This document shows, one piece after another, positions 22,780-32,094 of a stretch of DNA of 35,566 nucleotides. Origin of the DNA: an uncultured Lachnospiraceae bacterium (GTDB lineage: Bacteria; Bacillota; Clostridia; Lachnospirales; Lachnospiraceae); contig CACZSI010000004.1 of NCBI GenBank assembly GCA_902783775.1, positions 1 to 35,566 of the forward strand, given 5' to 3'. The notes under the pieces are model-generated. The model was not told where the DNA came from and did no database searches. It worked only from the letters and a program-made list of their open reading frames with translations. Made by a program: the position numbers and the translations under genes. Each line of letters begins with the position of its first letter. Positions within the stretch are counted from its first letter, which is position 1.

Positions 22780-23592
22780 ATGAGTTATTCAGTGTTGATG
22801 TCGGTCTATATAAACGAAAAACCTGAATATTTAAAGATGGCCATTGATAGCATACTAAACCAAACTGTAAAGAGTGATGATTTTGTTATTGTCATCGATG
22901 GTCCTCTTAACAAAGGCCTGGAGAGAGTTATTGCAGATGTTGTGGTGGCAAATCCGGGCTTGTTTAATGTTTTTAGACTGCATGAAAATAAAGGTTTAGC
23001 GAAAGCGCTAAACAATGGTATTTTGCAATGTAAAAATGAGATTATTGTCAGAATGGACAGCGATGATATAAGTGATCCTAGCAGGGTGGAAAAGCAGCTA
23101 TTGGCAATGAAGGAAAAGAATGCAGATATCGTGGGCAGCAATATTATAGAGTTCGAGGGAGATGTCTCTAATACTAAAAAGGAGAGATGTGTGCCTGAAA
23201 CTAATGAAGAGATTATTGCCTTTGCTAAGAAGAGAAGTCCCTTTAATCATCCCTCTGTAATGTATAAAAAGAGCAAGGTTATAGATGCCGGATTTTATGA
23301 GGATTACAGATATTTCGAGGATTATAATTTGTGGGTTACCATGTTAAATATGGGATTTAAGGCCTATAATATCCAGGAAAATTTGGTTTATATGCGAGCC
23401 GGTGAGGAGCTATATAAAAGGCGCGGTGGCTTTAGATATGTGGGGCATATATTTAGATTCCAGAAGAATATGAAGCGCATTGGCTTTATAGGCTTTAGAG
23501 AATTTATTTCTAATTTATTAGTGAGGGGAACTGTGAGTTTGATTCCTAATAAAATGAGAGGATTAATGTATAAAAAGGTATTGAGATCATAA
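22780..23592 (+). CDS. Family 2 glycosyltransferase
   Basis: The start ATG 22780 follows the AAGGA at 22766-22770; a longer frame to 22726 was rejected because it overlaps the previous gene without a site. The 270-residue protein is GT-A fold: SVLMSVYINEKPEYL at the N-terminus, the divalent metal-binding MDSDD at residues 92-96, and FNHPSVMYKKS with FEDYNLW in the acceptor part. It probably adds one sugar to the primed lipid intermediate. Its start abuts the stop of the sugar transferase, and its stop overlaps the next gene by one base (TAATG), so the genes are translationally coupled. Confidence 0.88.
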   Translation: MSYSVLMSVYINEKPEYLKMAIDSILNQTVKSDDFVIVIDGPLNKGLERVIADVVVANPGLFNVFRLHENKGLAKALNNGILQCKNEIIVRMDSDDISDPSRVEKQLLAMKEKNADIVGSNIIEFEGDVSNTKKERCVPETNEEIIAFAKKRSPFNHPSVMYKKSKVIDAGFYEDYRYFEDYNLWVTMLNMGFKAYNIQENLVYMRAGEELYKRRGGFRYVGHIFRFQKNMKRIGFIGFREFISNLLVRGTVSLIPNKMRGLMYKKVLRS

Positions 23593-24722
23593 TGAATAAG
23601 GACATTTTAAGAGTCTTATTTAAGCCATTGACGCTTATTAATAAGATAAAGAAGAAGGAAGACAACTTAATATTTTTATATACCAACTTAGGTTTTAGAG
23701 ATAATGTTAGAGCACTCTATGAGTACTTAATTAAAAATAAGTACAATGAAAAATATAGAATTGTGGTGTCTATTAAGGAGTATAGGCATTATAAGAATCA
23801 GGCACCTCATAACGTAAGATTTGTAAGTCTTATCACGGGAATTCCTTATTTTTTAAAGGCTAAGTATGCATTTTACTGTTTTGGTAAATATCCAATTAAG
23901 CCGGGAAGAAATCAGACTGTAGTAAATATGTGGCATGGAACACCGATGAAAAGAATCGGTAACTTAGAGGAAGGCCTAGAGCAGGTGGACTATAATTATT
24001 TCACATCAGTTATCACTAACTCTAAAATCCATAAGGAATTGATGGCACAGATTTTTTCTTGTAATGAAGAAAATGTGGACATTATGGGATACCCTAGATG
24101 CGATGAATTGTTTGAGGTTGATAATGTTCAGGATGAATATATTAGAGGAAGTGCTAAGAAGATTATTTTATGGCTTCCTACATACAGAGAGTATGACGAA
24201 GAGTTTGTTATCTCTACATTAGGTCCTGAGGATTTAAACCAGATAGATGAATTATTAGAAAAACTAGAGAGTAAGATGATAGTTAAAATGCATCCATTGC
24301 AGAAGGTGGAGAGAATAGACCGCTGGAATAACATTCAGATTTTAAGTGAGGATGATATTAAGAAAAGCGGAATTACTGTTTACTCTATTTTGAGAAATGC
24401 AGATGGATTAATAACAGACTACTCATCTGTATATTATGATTATATGCTGTTAAACAGACCCATTGGTTTTGCTATTCAGGATATTAATAAATACGAGAGT
24501 GAGAGAGGTTTTCTTTTTGAGAAGCCTAAGGAATATATGCCGGGATACAATATTAAAAACGTGGAGGATGCAAAAAAGTTTATCCAGGATATTGTGGCAG
24601 GAGTAGACAAATTCTCTGAGGAGAGAAAGAGAATAAACCGATTAGTTAATAAGTATAAAGACGGCGAGAACTCCAGAAGAATTGTGGAGCGCTATATACT
24701 AGGAGAAGAAGAATGGGATTAG
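23592..24722 (+). CDS. CDP-glycerol glycerophosphotransferase-like (TagB type)
   Basis: A 376-residue protein of the Glyphos_transf family, which transfers polyol phosphate from CDP-polyol to a lipid-linked acceptor or growing chain. Catalytic-site His115 (NMWHGTPMKR), His234 (VKMHPLQ) and the DYSS at 276-279 (LITDYSSVYYDY) are present. Single-domain and shorter than TagF, it resembles the TagB type that primes the first unit. It overlaps the previous gene by 1 base and the next by 10. A role in adding the first glycerol-phosphate is inference. Confidence 0.88.
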   Translation: MNKDILRVLFKPLTLINKIKKKEDNLIFLYTNLGFRDNVRALYEYLIKNKYNEKYRIVVSIKEYRHYKNQAPHNVRFVSLITGIPYFLKAKYAFYCFGKYPIKPGRNQTVVNMWHGTPMKRIGNLEEGLEQVDYNYFTSVITNSKIHKELMAQIFSCNEENVDIMGYPRCDELFEVDNVQDEYIRGSAKKIILWLPTYREYDEEFVISTLGPEDLNQIDELLEKLESKMIVKMHPLQKVERIDRWNNIQILSEDDIKKSGITVYSILRNADGLITDYSSVYYDYMLLNRPIGFAIQDINKYESERGFLFEKPKEYMPGYNIKNVEDAKKFIQDIVAGVDKFSEERKRINRLVNKYKDGENSRRIVERYILGEEEWD

Positions 24723-27139
24723 GCGGTATAAAGAATAAATTAAAAAAGAATAAATTGGCCAGATTAGCCAGCGCTGTTCTTGTGCCAAACCCTTATATTG
24801 CATATTATAAAAAGCAAAAAATCAGGGAGGATGTGGTTTTATATGAATCATTTTACGGCCAGGGAATGAGCTGTTCTCCTAAGGCGATTTTTGATGAACT
24901 TATGAGTCAGGAACGTGACTTAAAGCATGTTTGGGTTTATAACAGCGAGGTGGCGTGGCGACCATATTTTGATAAATATAAGTCATATGGCAATGTATTA
25001 TTTGTCAGATATAAGAGTAGAAGATATTATAAATACTTGGCCAGCGCTAAGTATCTTGTGAACAATAGCACATTTCCTCAGTTGTTTACTAAAAAGACCG
25101 GCCAGATTTACATTAACACATGGCACGGTATTCCCCTTAAGAAGATGGGATATGATATGCCTAATGGAAATATTGAGGTGGCTAACACTGAGAGAAACTT
25201 CTTAATGAGTGATTATTTGATTTCTCCTAACCCCCATCAGACTAAGATGTACACAAAGGCTTATAAATTAGATGGGATTTACGATGGTAAAATCCTAGAG
25301 TTAGGTCAGCCTAGATGTGACACCTTATTAAAGGGAAGTAATAGCATAAAGGAAATGCTAGAACAGGCAGGAGTTTTTATTAAAAAAGATAAAAAGATAG
25401 TATTATATGCCCCAACTTGGAAGGGAGAGAGCTTTTCAAACCCTGAGACAGATGTGGATTTAGAAGAATTCTACAATACTATTATGGAGACTGTAGGAGA
25501 TAAGTACCAGCTATTAATAAAGCCACATCAGGCAGTTTATAAAAAGATAAGTGAGAATAATCCTAAACTAAAGGATAAGATGATTCCACCGATATTTGAT
25601 ACCAATGAAGTTCTATCTATTGTGGATGTCCTAGTTTCAGATTATTCTAGCATTTTCTTTGACTACTTAGTTACAGGAAAGCCGATATTATTCTACATTC
25701 CTGATTTAGAAAAATATCGTAAAGAGCGAGGACTTACTATAGATATCTCAAAACTTCCGGGACCTGCCACATCGGATTTAGAGCAATTAGTGGGACTTAT
25801 CTATTACTCTGAGGAAGTTTTAGAAAAGTCAGCTGAAAACTATATTGCCATAAGAGATGAGATGTGTGTCCATGACAATGGAAAGGTGGCAGCTAAAATA
25901 GTTAAGGCGGTTTGGGATAAGGATTTAGATGACATCTTAGTGGTAAATACTAAGAATGATAAGAAGCGAATTTTTATAAGCTTAGGTCGCGCATTGCAGA
26001 ATGGAATTACCCATTCCTACATGAATCTGTTAAATAATATCGACTATGAAAAGTACGATGTAACAGCCTATCTTTACGAGGCGGTAGCCGATGATCAGGT
26101 GGAGAGAATTAACGAGATTAATAAAAATGTGCGTGTCTTAATTAGATGCAATTTCCTTTTTGCAGGAAGATGGGATTTAGTAAAGATGGCTGTAGGTTTA
26201 GCTACAAATCTTAAACTAAAGGTGTTCCCGGAAAAATATTTGCTTCGACAGGCTAAGAGAATCGCAGGAGATACACATTTTGATGCGGTAATTGAATTCT
26301 GCGGATACTCACCTATATTGGCGATGATGCTTCCGTATATGAATTGTAAGAGAACTGCTATCTGGATGCACAACGATTTACTAGCGGATGCTAACCGCGT
26401 AGTAAATAAGAAGAAGCCATTGAAGAGAAAGATGGCAATGGTATTTAATAATTATAAATATTGGGACAGATTAGTTTCCTGCAGCAGCGCTGTTATGGAG
26501 GTAAATAAAAAGAATCTTTCTAACAGTGAGATAGAAGATAAATTCTACTATGCTAAAAACACATTAAATTATCAGAGAATTTTCAGATGCTTAAGCGAGG
26601 AGCCGGATTACGGTGACATAAAGATGCCTAACCCTGAAGAGATAAATTTTGTAACAATGGGAAGAATGTCCACTGAGAAAAATCACAGTACATTAATCAG
26701 AGCATTTGCTAAATTTAATAAGGAGTGCCCTAAGTCTAAACTTTACATAATAGGTGATGGACCATTGAGGGAGGAAGTTAAAAAGACTATCGAGGATTGC
26801 CAGATAGGAGACAATGTAATCCTAACCGGAAACCTTATGAATCCATTTAAATTAATGTCAAAATGTTCGTGTTTTGTATTGCCTTCATTGTACGAGGGAC
26901 AGCCTATGGTGCTACTAGAAGCTAGGGTGGTTGGACTACCGATTGTGGTTTCAGATTTTTCATCAGTTAAGGATTGCTTAATAGAAAATGGACAATATTT
27001 GATAAAATCTGATGAAACAAGTATAATTGAAGGGTTGAAGGCATTTAGAGACGGTTTAGTGCCGGATATAGGTTTTGACCCAATGAAATATAACAGCGAA
27101 GCATTTAGTGAATTTGAGAATGCAATATTTAGAAATTAA
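24713..27139 (+). CDS. TagF-like polyol-phosphate transferase fused to a GT4 glycosyltransferase
   Basis: The 808-residue chain contains two enzymes. Residues about 35-405 are a Glyphos_transf domain with His138 (NTWHGIPLKKMGYD) and DYSS at 310-313. Residues about 420-800 are a GT-B glycosyltransferase of family 4, with GRMSTEKNHSTLIRAF from residue 650, the IIGDGPLR and LPSLYEGQPMVLLEA donor-site segments, and an acceptor domain before them. The fusion suggests alternate addition of polyol-phosphate and a sugar to the same polymer. GGAGAAGAAG precedes ATG inside the end of the previous gene. No frameshift between the domains is seen. Confidence 0.88.
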   Translation: MGLGGIKNKLKKNKLARLASAVLVPNPYIAYYKKQKIREDVVLYESFYGQGMSCSPKAIFDELMSQERDLKHVWVYNSEVAWRPYFDKYKSYGNVLFVRYKSRRYYKYLASAKYLVNNSTFPQLFTKKTGQIYINTWHGIPLKKMGYDMPNGNIEVANTERNFLMSDYLISPNPHQTKMYTKAYKLDGIYDGKILELGQPRCDTLLKGSNSIKEMLEQAGVFIKKDKKIVLYAPTWKGESFSNPETDVDLEEFYNTIMETVGDKYQLLIKPHQAVYKKISENNPKLKDKMIPPIFDTNEVLSIVDVLVSDYSSIFFDYLVTGKPILFYIPDLEKYRKERGLTIDISKLPGPATSDLEQLVGLIYYSEEVLEKSAENYIAIRDEMCVHDNGKVAAKIVKAVWDKDLDDILVVNTKNDKKRIFISLGRALQNGITHSYMNLLNNIDYEKYDVTAYLYEAVADDQVERINEINKNVRVLIRCNFLFAGRWDLVKMAVGLATNLKLKVFPEKYLLRQAKRIAGDTHFDAVIEFCGYSPILAMMLPYMNCKRTAIWMHNDLLADANRVVNKKKPLKRKMAMVFNNYKYWDRLVSCSSAVMEVNKKNLSNSEIEDKFYYAKNTLNYQRIFRCLSEEPDYGDIKMPNPEEINFVTMGRMSTEKNHSTLIRAFAKFNKECPKSKLYIIGDGPLREEVKKTIEDCQIGDNVILTGNLMNPFKLMSKCSCFVLPSLYEGQPMVLLEARVVGLPIVVSDFSSVKDCLIENGQYLIKSDETSIIEGLKAFRDGLVPDIGFDPMKYNSEAFSEFENAIFRN

Positions 27140-27150
27140 GAGGTAAAGAA

Positions 27151-27561
27151 ATGAAGAGAGTAATTACATATGGTACATTTGATATGCTTCACTACGGTCA
27201 TATCAATATTTTAAGAAGAGCTAAGGAATTAGGAGACTACTTAATCGTAGTTCTTTCAACAGACGAGTTTAACTGGAACTCAAAGCAGAAAAAATGTTAT
27301 TTCACATACGAGCAGAGAAAGGCTGTATTAGAGGCTATCAGATATGTAGACTTAGTAATTCCTGAGAATGACTGGGAGCAGAAGGTTAGCGACGTTCAGG
27401 ATTATAAGGTAGATACTTTTGTTATGGGATCTGATTGGGAAGGAAAATTTGACTTCTTAAAGGATTACTGTGAGGTAGTTTACTTACCACGTACAGAGGG
27501 AATTTCAACTACACAGATTAAGGAAGACTTAAATAACAAAGACTTAACTGCAAAGAAATAA
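27151..27561 (+). CDS. tagD: Glycerol-3-phosphate cytidylyltransferase
   Basis: TagD makes CDP-glycerol from CTP and glycerol-3-phosphate, the donor for the transferases around it. The 136-residue protein has the nucleotidyltransferase HxGH motif at His14-His17 (GTFDMLHYGH) and the RTEGISTT signature at 114-121, which are diagnostic. The size is normal. GAGG precedes ATG. It is the strongest evidence that at least part of the polymer contains glycerol phosphate. Confidence 0.95.
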   Translation: MKRVITYGTFDMLHYGHINILRRAKELGDYLIVVLSTDEFNWNSKQKKCYFTYEQRKAVLEAIRYVDLVIPENDWEQKVSDVQDYKVDTFVMGSDWEGKFDFLKDYCEVVYLPRTEGISTTQIKEDLNNKDLTAKK

Positions 27562-27597
27562 TTAAAGACAATATAATGGTTTTATTTGGAGGAAGAA

Positions 27598-29793
27598 ATG
27601 GTAAGCATAATTGTAACCCACAAGCGTTCAATGCATTATTTAAAGGACTGCTTAGATAGTATTGCAGATCAGACTTTTAAGGACTATGAGACTATTTTAG
27701 TATTAGACCATACAGAAGATGATATGGCTGATATTGAAAAGGAATATAAGGATAAGATTAATCTTAAAATTTATGAATTGCCTGAGGATAAAACAGGTGT
27801 GGCTGCAGCTAGAAACTACGGAGTAGATAAGGCTTGTGGTGAATACATATTCTTCTTAGATAATGACGATTATTTATATAATGATACAATAAAGCAGTTA
27901 TTAGATAAGATGGATGACGAAACTGATATGTCATATGGATTAATTCACCATACTTGGTTCATGAGAAGCGCATACAATGATGAACAGCAGGGTGAAGATA
28001 CAGAGGACAATGAGGAAGATATCAGACTTATTGAATATGATTTCAGTGACCCATTTGACTTTTTATACAATAGATTTATGAAATTAAAGAAGGTTACTGT
28101 CCTAGGTGCTGTTTACAGAAAGAGCATGATTGATAAGTACAATATCAGATTCAATGAGGACAATGAGCATTATCCGGATGCTGCATATTTAATAACTGTT
28201 TTAAAGAAAGCTAGAAAAATCACATCAGATATTGAAGCTAGATACGTAAAGAGACATCACAATGATTTATACGGAAATCCTGCATTGACACAGTTATCTA
28301 AAGAAGTGACAATGCCATCATATTTAAAGATGTATGATGATTGTATCAAGGTATCAGAAGGTGATGAAAAGTTTATTAAGAAAACTGAATTAATGCTATG
28401 TAAGTTCATCACATTAGTTTACATTAAAAAGATCCGTTATATGAAGGATGAAAGATGGGCTAATGAATGGTTTGATGAAATATATAAGAGAGTAAAAGAT
28501 GTTCACTTAAAATGGCATAAGAAAGATTTCAAGATGGATGAGAAGGCCATGCTTAAGGCGTTTATGGAAGGCGACTTTAATAAAATGCAGAAGAAATCTG
28601 TCAGAGTGCTATTTAGAAGAAAAGTTAAGAGAATTATTATTAACTCAAGAGCTAGAAATAAAGCTATTACACTTCATATTTTTAGTAAGCTATCACTTAA
28701 GGAAAACTGGATTGTTTTCGAAAGTTTCTACGGAAGAAACTGTTCAGGACAGCCTAAATATATTTACCAGTATCTTCAAGAAAATTATCCTGGAAAATTT
28801 AAATGCATCTGGGTAGTTGACAGAAGAGGTATTGTAATCAACGGTAAATATAAGAGAATTAAGAGAATGAGCCTAAGATACTTCTATTATATGAACAGAA
28901 GTAAATATTGGGTTAACAATATGAGACAGCCAATGGTTATTCCTAGAAGACCTGAGACTAAATTAGTTGCCACATGGCATGGAACTCCACTTAAGAGATT
29001 GGTTTTCGATATGGATGATGTACATGCATTTAATCCTAGATATAAAAATATTGTTTACAGACAGACACGTCAGTGGGATTATATGCTAAGTGATAATCCA
29101 TATTCAACAGAAAAATTCCAGAGCTGTTTTAGATTAGAGAGAAGCCAGATTTTAGAGAGCGGATATCCTGCTAATGATCCTTTTTATGCTGAGGATAGGG
29201 ATGAGAGAGCTAAGAAGATTAAGAAGAAATTAGGAATTCCTGAGGATAAGAAGGTTATCTTCTACGCGCCAACATGGAGAGATGATCAGTTCTACGATGA
29301 GGGTGAGTATAAGTACGAACAGGGAATAGACATTAAGAAGCTTCAGGAAAATTTCTCAGATGAGTATGTATTATTAATGAGACTTCACTACTTTATAGTA
29401 GATCAATTAGATTTAAAACAGTATGGCGACTTCACAGTGGACGGCAGCAGATATGATGATATCACTGACTTATATTTGATTTCAGATATATTAGTTACAG
29501 ACTATTCATCTGTATTCTTTGATTTCGCTAATCTTAGAAGACCAATGTTGTTCTACACATATGACTATGATAAATATAAGGATGTTCTACACGGATTCTA
29601 TTTCGATATGAATAAAGAATTACCTGGACCACTTCTTATGACAATGGATGAGTTAGTTGACGCTCTTAAAAACATTGATAAAATTACAGAACAATATAAA
29701 GATAAATATGATGAGTTTTACGATAAATTCTGTTGCATAGACGATGGTCATGCTGCAGAGAGAGTAGTAAAGACAGTATTTTTTAATGATTAA
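27598..29793 (+). CDS. GT2 glycosyltransferase fused to a TagF-like transferase (copy 1)
   Basis: The start ATG 27598 has GGAGG 5 bases upstream; a TTG four codons earlier was rejected. The 731-residue protein begins with a GT-A domain (about 1-230) carrying the metal motif DNDD at 88-91, and ends with a Glyphos_transf domain (about 360-731) with His461 (ATWHGTPLKR) and DYSS at 635-638. A middle helical section links them. It thus could add both a hexose and a polyol phosphate. It is closely similar to the next gene in domain order and sequence (SGQPKYIY, NPYSTEKF, GYPANDPFYA). Confidence 0.9.
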   Translation: MVSIIVTHKRSMHYLKDCLDSIADQTFKDYETILVLDHTEDDMADIEKEYKDKINLKIYELPEDKTGVAAARNYGVDKACGEYIFFLDNDDYLYNDTIKQLLDKMDDETDMSYGLIHHTWFMRSAYNDEQQGEDTEDNEEDIRLIEYDFSDPFDFLYNRFMKLKKVTVLGAVYRKSMIDKYNIRFNEDNEHYPDAAYLITVLKKARKITSDIEARYVKRHHNDLYGNPALTQLSKEVTMPSYLKMYDDCIKVSEGDEKFIKKTELMLCKFITLVYIKKIRYMKDERWANEWFDEIYKRVKDVHLKWHKKDFKMDEKAMLKAFMEGDFNKMQKKSVRVLFRRKVKRIIINSRARNKAITLHIFSKLSLKENWIVFESFYGRNCSGQPKYIYQYLQENYPGKFKCIWVVDRRGIVINGKYKRIKRMSLRYFYYMNRSKYWVNNMRQPMVIPRRPETKLVATWHGTPLKRLVFDMDDVHAFNPRYKNIVYRQTRQWDYMLSDNPYSTEKFQSCFRLERSQILESGYPANDPFYAEDRDERAKKIKKKLGIPEDKKVIFYAPTWRDDQFYDEGEYKYEQGIDIKKLQENFSDEYVLLMRLHYFIVDQLDLKQYGDFTVDGSRYDDITDLYLISDILVTDYSSVFFDFANLRRPMLFYTYDYDKYKDVLHGFYFDMNKELPGPLLMTMDELVDALKNIDKITEQYKDKYDEFYDKFCCIDDGHAAERVVKTVFFND

Positions 29794-29796
29794 AGT

Positions 29797-29829
29797 ATAC
29801 TCGTAGGTGACAATGTCGCTTACGAGTAT
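29797..29829 (+). other. Strong hairpin between the two GT2-TagF genes
   Basis: Fifteen pairs (13 perfect plus two G-T) from 29797-29811 and 29815-29829 enclose a 3-base loop. It begins 4 bases after the stop of copy 1 and ends just before the ribosome-binding site of copy 2. No T-run follows, so it should not terminate transcription; mRNA stabilisation, processing or control of copy 2 translation is possible. Confidence 0.65.
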
Positions 29830-29844
29830 TTAGCAGAGGAAGAA

Positions 29845-32022
29845 ATGATAAGTTTAATTGTTCCGTTTAAAAAAGGAATTATATATTTAAATGATTGCCT
29901 AGAAAGTATTAAAGCTCAAAAAGAAAAAGATATTGAAACTATTCTGATATTAGATAAGGATAGTGAATATATTGATAGAGCGGGGCTTTTAGAAAACTAT
30001 TCTGATATTGGACTTAGAATTATGGACAATAACCGCACTCCGGGTGTGGCGGGAGCTAGAAATACGGGAATCGAAAATGCGAAAGGACAATGGATTTTCT
30101 TTTTAGATGCAGATGACTATCTACTAGAAGATACATTGACTATATTAAAAGAAAAGGCTAAGGGATATGATTTTTCATATTCCCAGATTAGACATACCTG
30201 GTTTATGAAGGAGGCTTTTAACAGAGACCAGATAAAGGTGGCATCTGATGTAAACCCAGGTGAAAAAGTAGGTACATTAAACGAAGAATATACCAAAAAG
30301 GATGTGGACTTTTTTAGATACAGAGTTAAGAGATTTCACAGCTTAGATGAGATAAGTATCCTTGGAATATTAATAAAAAAAGATGTGCTAAAAGATTTTA
30401 GATTCAATGAAAATTTAGTTTATTTTTCTGATTTAGAAATGGTGACTAGACTTAGCATGAATGACAATGAGGCAGATGCAGTGGAGGCATTATATGTTAA
30501 GAGACATCATTCTGATTCAATTAATTTACCTGCATTGTCCCAGATAGATGATGAGAGAAAATATAAAGATAGACTTTTAGCATATAAGAACAGCTTAGAA
30601 ATATCAGATGGCAGGGTAAAAGAGTTTTTAGAAAAGAATGCCTGCGATTATTTTATTAGTACATATGCAGTTTTATTCCACAAAGATAAAAGTAGAATTA
30701 CAGATGAAAACTTTAAAAGTATGTGCGAATTAGTCTCTGCATGTTCTAAAAAAACAATTAAGAAATATCATTTTCTTAAAGGTAAGATATTAAAAAATGC
30801 CATTGCTAAAAATAAAGGTGGCGTTGAGAAAAATATTAAACTTAGAATGGCTGTTAAGAAACTTAAGATGATGGTTTATCCTAAACATTTATATAGAACC
30901 ATTAATCTATATGTGTTTAGTAAGTTAAGCGTTAAAGATAACTGGGTGTGTTTCGAGAGTTTTTCAGGAAGACAGTACAGCGGACAGCCTAAATATATTT
31001 ATGAATATTTAAGAGATAATTATCCTAATAAATATAAATTTATCTGGCTGGTATCCGATAAAAAAGTAAAGGTGGATGGCAGAGCTAAAAGGGTTAAAAG
31101 ATTTGGCCTTAGATATTTCTACTACACATCCAGAGCTAAGTATTGGGTGCTAAATAGCAGACAGCCGGTTTTATTTAAGAAGAAAAAAGGCCAGATACTT
31201 TTTGAAACCTGGCACGGCACACCTCTAAAGAAATTGTTCTTTGACTTAGATGATGTTCATGGAACTAATCCAAACTTTAAAAAGGTGGCTTACAATCAAG
31301 CTAAAAACTGGGATTACCTACTATCAGATAATCCATTTTCCACAGAAAAATTATCCAGCTGCTTTATGTATGACAAGGAAAAAATTCTGGAATTGGGATA
31401 TCCTGCTAATGATCCGCTATACGCAGATGATTTAAAAGAGAAGGCGGATATTATTAAAGAAAAGATAGGAATCCCAAAAGATAAAAAAGTAATATTATAT
31501 GCACCTACCTGGAGAGACGATGAGTTTTACGAGGCTGGAGTTTACAAATACACACCGGCTCTTGATTTATCTGCAATGAAAGAGAGTTTCGGTGATGAGT
31601 ATGTGGTGCTTCTTAGAATGCATTACTGGGTAGTGGATAAAATAGATATGACAGGTCTAGAGGATTTCGTTTACAATGTCAGCAATTACGGTGATATCAC
31701 AGATTTATATATTGTATCTGATATGTGTATTACAGATTACTCCTCAGTTTATTTCGACTACGGAAACTTGAGAAGACCGATTCTATTTTATATGTATGAT
31801 TTAGAAAAATATAGAGATTTACTTCACGGCTTTTATTTAGATATAACAACAGAACTTCCAGGCCCTATTCTTAGAACAAATGAAGAGCTAAGGGATGCCA
31901 TTTTTAACATTGAAAAGGTTAAGGAAGAGTACAGGGAAGACTATCAGAAATTTTATGATAGATTCTGCTGTATTGACGATGGCAATGCGGCTGGGCGAAT
32001 CTGTGAAAAAGTATTTAAGTAA
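29845..32022 (+). CDS. GT2 glycosyltransferase fused to a TagF-like transferase (copy 2)
   Basis: A 725-residue paralogue of the previous gene. Domain 1 (1 to about 230) is GT-A, with the metal motif at residues 88-91 (DADD); domain 2 (about 355-725) is Glyphos_transf, with His457 (ETWHGTPLKK) and DYSS at 631-634 (ITDYSSVYFDY). The changes, for example DADD for DNDD and differing middle parts, suggest different acceptor or donor use. AGAGGAAG precedes ATG, right after the hairpin. It is the last gene before the exporter operon. Confidence 0.9.
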   Translation: MISLIVPFKKGIIYLNDCLESIKAQKEKDIETILILDKDSEYIDRAGLLENYSDIGLRIMDNNRTPGVAGARNTGIENAKGQWIFFLDADDYLLEDTLTILKEKAKGYDFSYSQIRHTWFMKEAFNRDQIKVASDVNPGEKVGTLNEEYTKKDVDFFRYRVKRFHSLDEISILGILIKKDVLKDFRFNENLVYFSDLEMVTRLSMNDNEADAVEALYVKRHHSDSINLPALSQIDDERKYKDRLLAYKNSLEISDGRVKEFLEKNACDYFISTYAVLFHKDKSRITDENFKSMCELVSACSKKTIKKYHFLKGKILKNAIAKNKGGVEKNIKLRMAVKKLKMMVYPKHLYRTINLYVFSKLSVKDNWVCFESFSGRQYSGQPKYIYEYLRDNYPNKYKFIWLVSDKKVKVDGRAKRVKRFGLRYFYYTSRAKYWVLNSRQPVLFKKKKGQILFETWHGTPLKKLFFDLDDVHGTNPNFKKVAYNQAKNWDYLLSDNPFSTEKLSSCFMYDKEKILELGYPANDPLYADDLKEKADIIKEKIGIPKDKKVILYAPTWRDDEFYEAGVYKYTPALDLSAMKESFGDEYVVLLRMHYWVVDKIDMTGLEDFVYNVSNYGDITDLYIVSDMCITDYSSVYFDYGNLRRPILFYMYDLEKYRDLLHGFYLDITTELPGPILRTNEELRDAIFNIEKVKEEYREDYQKFYDRFCCIDDGNAAGRICEKVFK

Positions 32023-32040
32023 GCCTAAAAATTTTAAAAT

Positions 32041-32068
32041 TTGACTTTATTTCTTTATGGTTTATAAT
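32041..32068 (+). promoter_or_regulatory. Promoter of the tagGH transporter genes
   Basis: TTGACT (32041-32046) and TATAAT (32063-32068) are 16 bases apart. Transcription would start near 32075, only about 20 bases before the tagG ATG. It suggests that export genes have their own promoter besides readthrough from the locus. No terminator is seen after the preceding gene. Confidence 0.65.
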
Positions 32069-32094
32069 GATTAAGGATTTATTATGGAGGGTAT

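Noticed and set aside
27586-27597. TTG start of the first GT2-TagF gene.
   Set aside because: It lies inside the ribosome-binding site GGAGG that serves ATG 27598.
29797-29829. Intrinsic terminator between the polymerase genes.
   Set aside because: The stem is strong, but no T-run follows.
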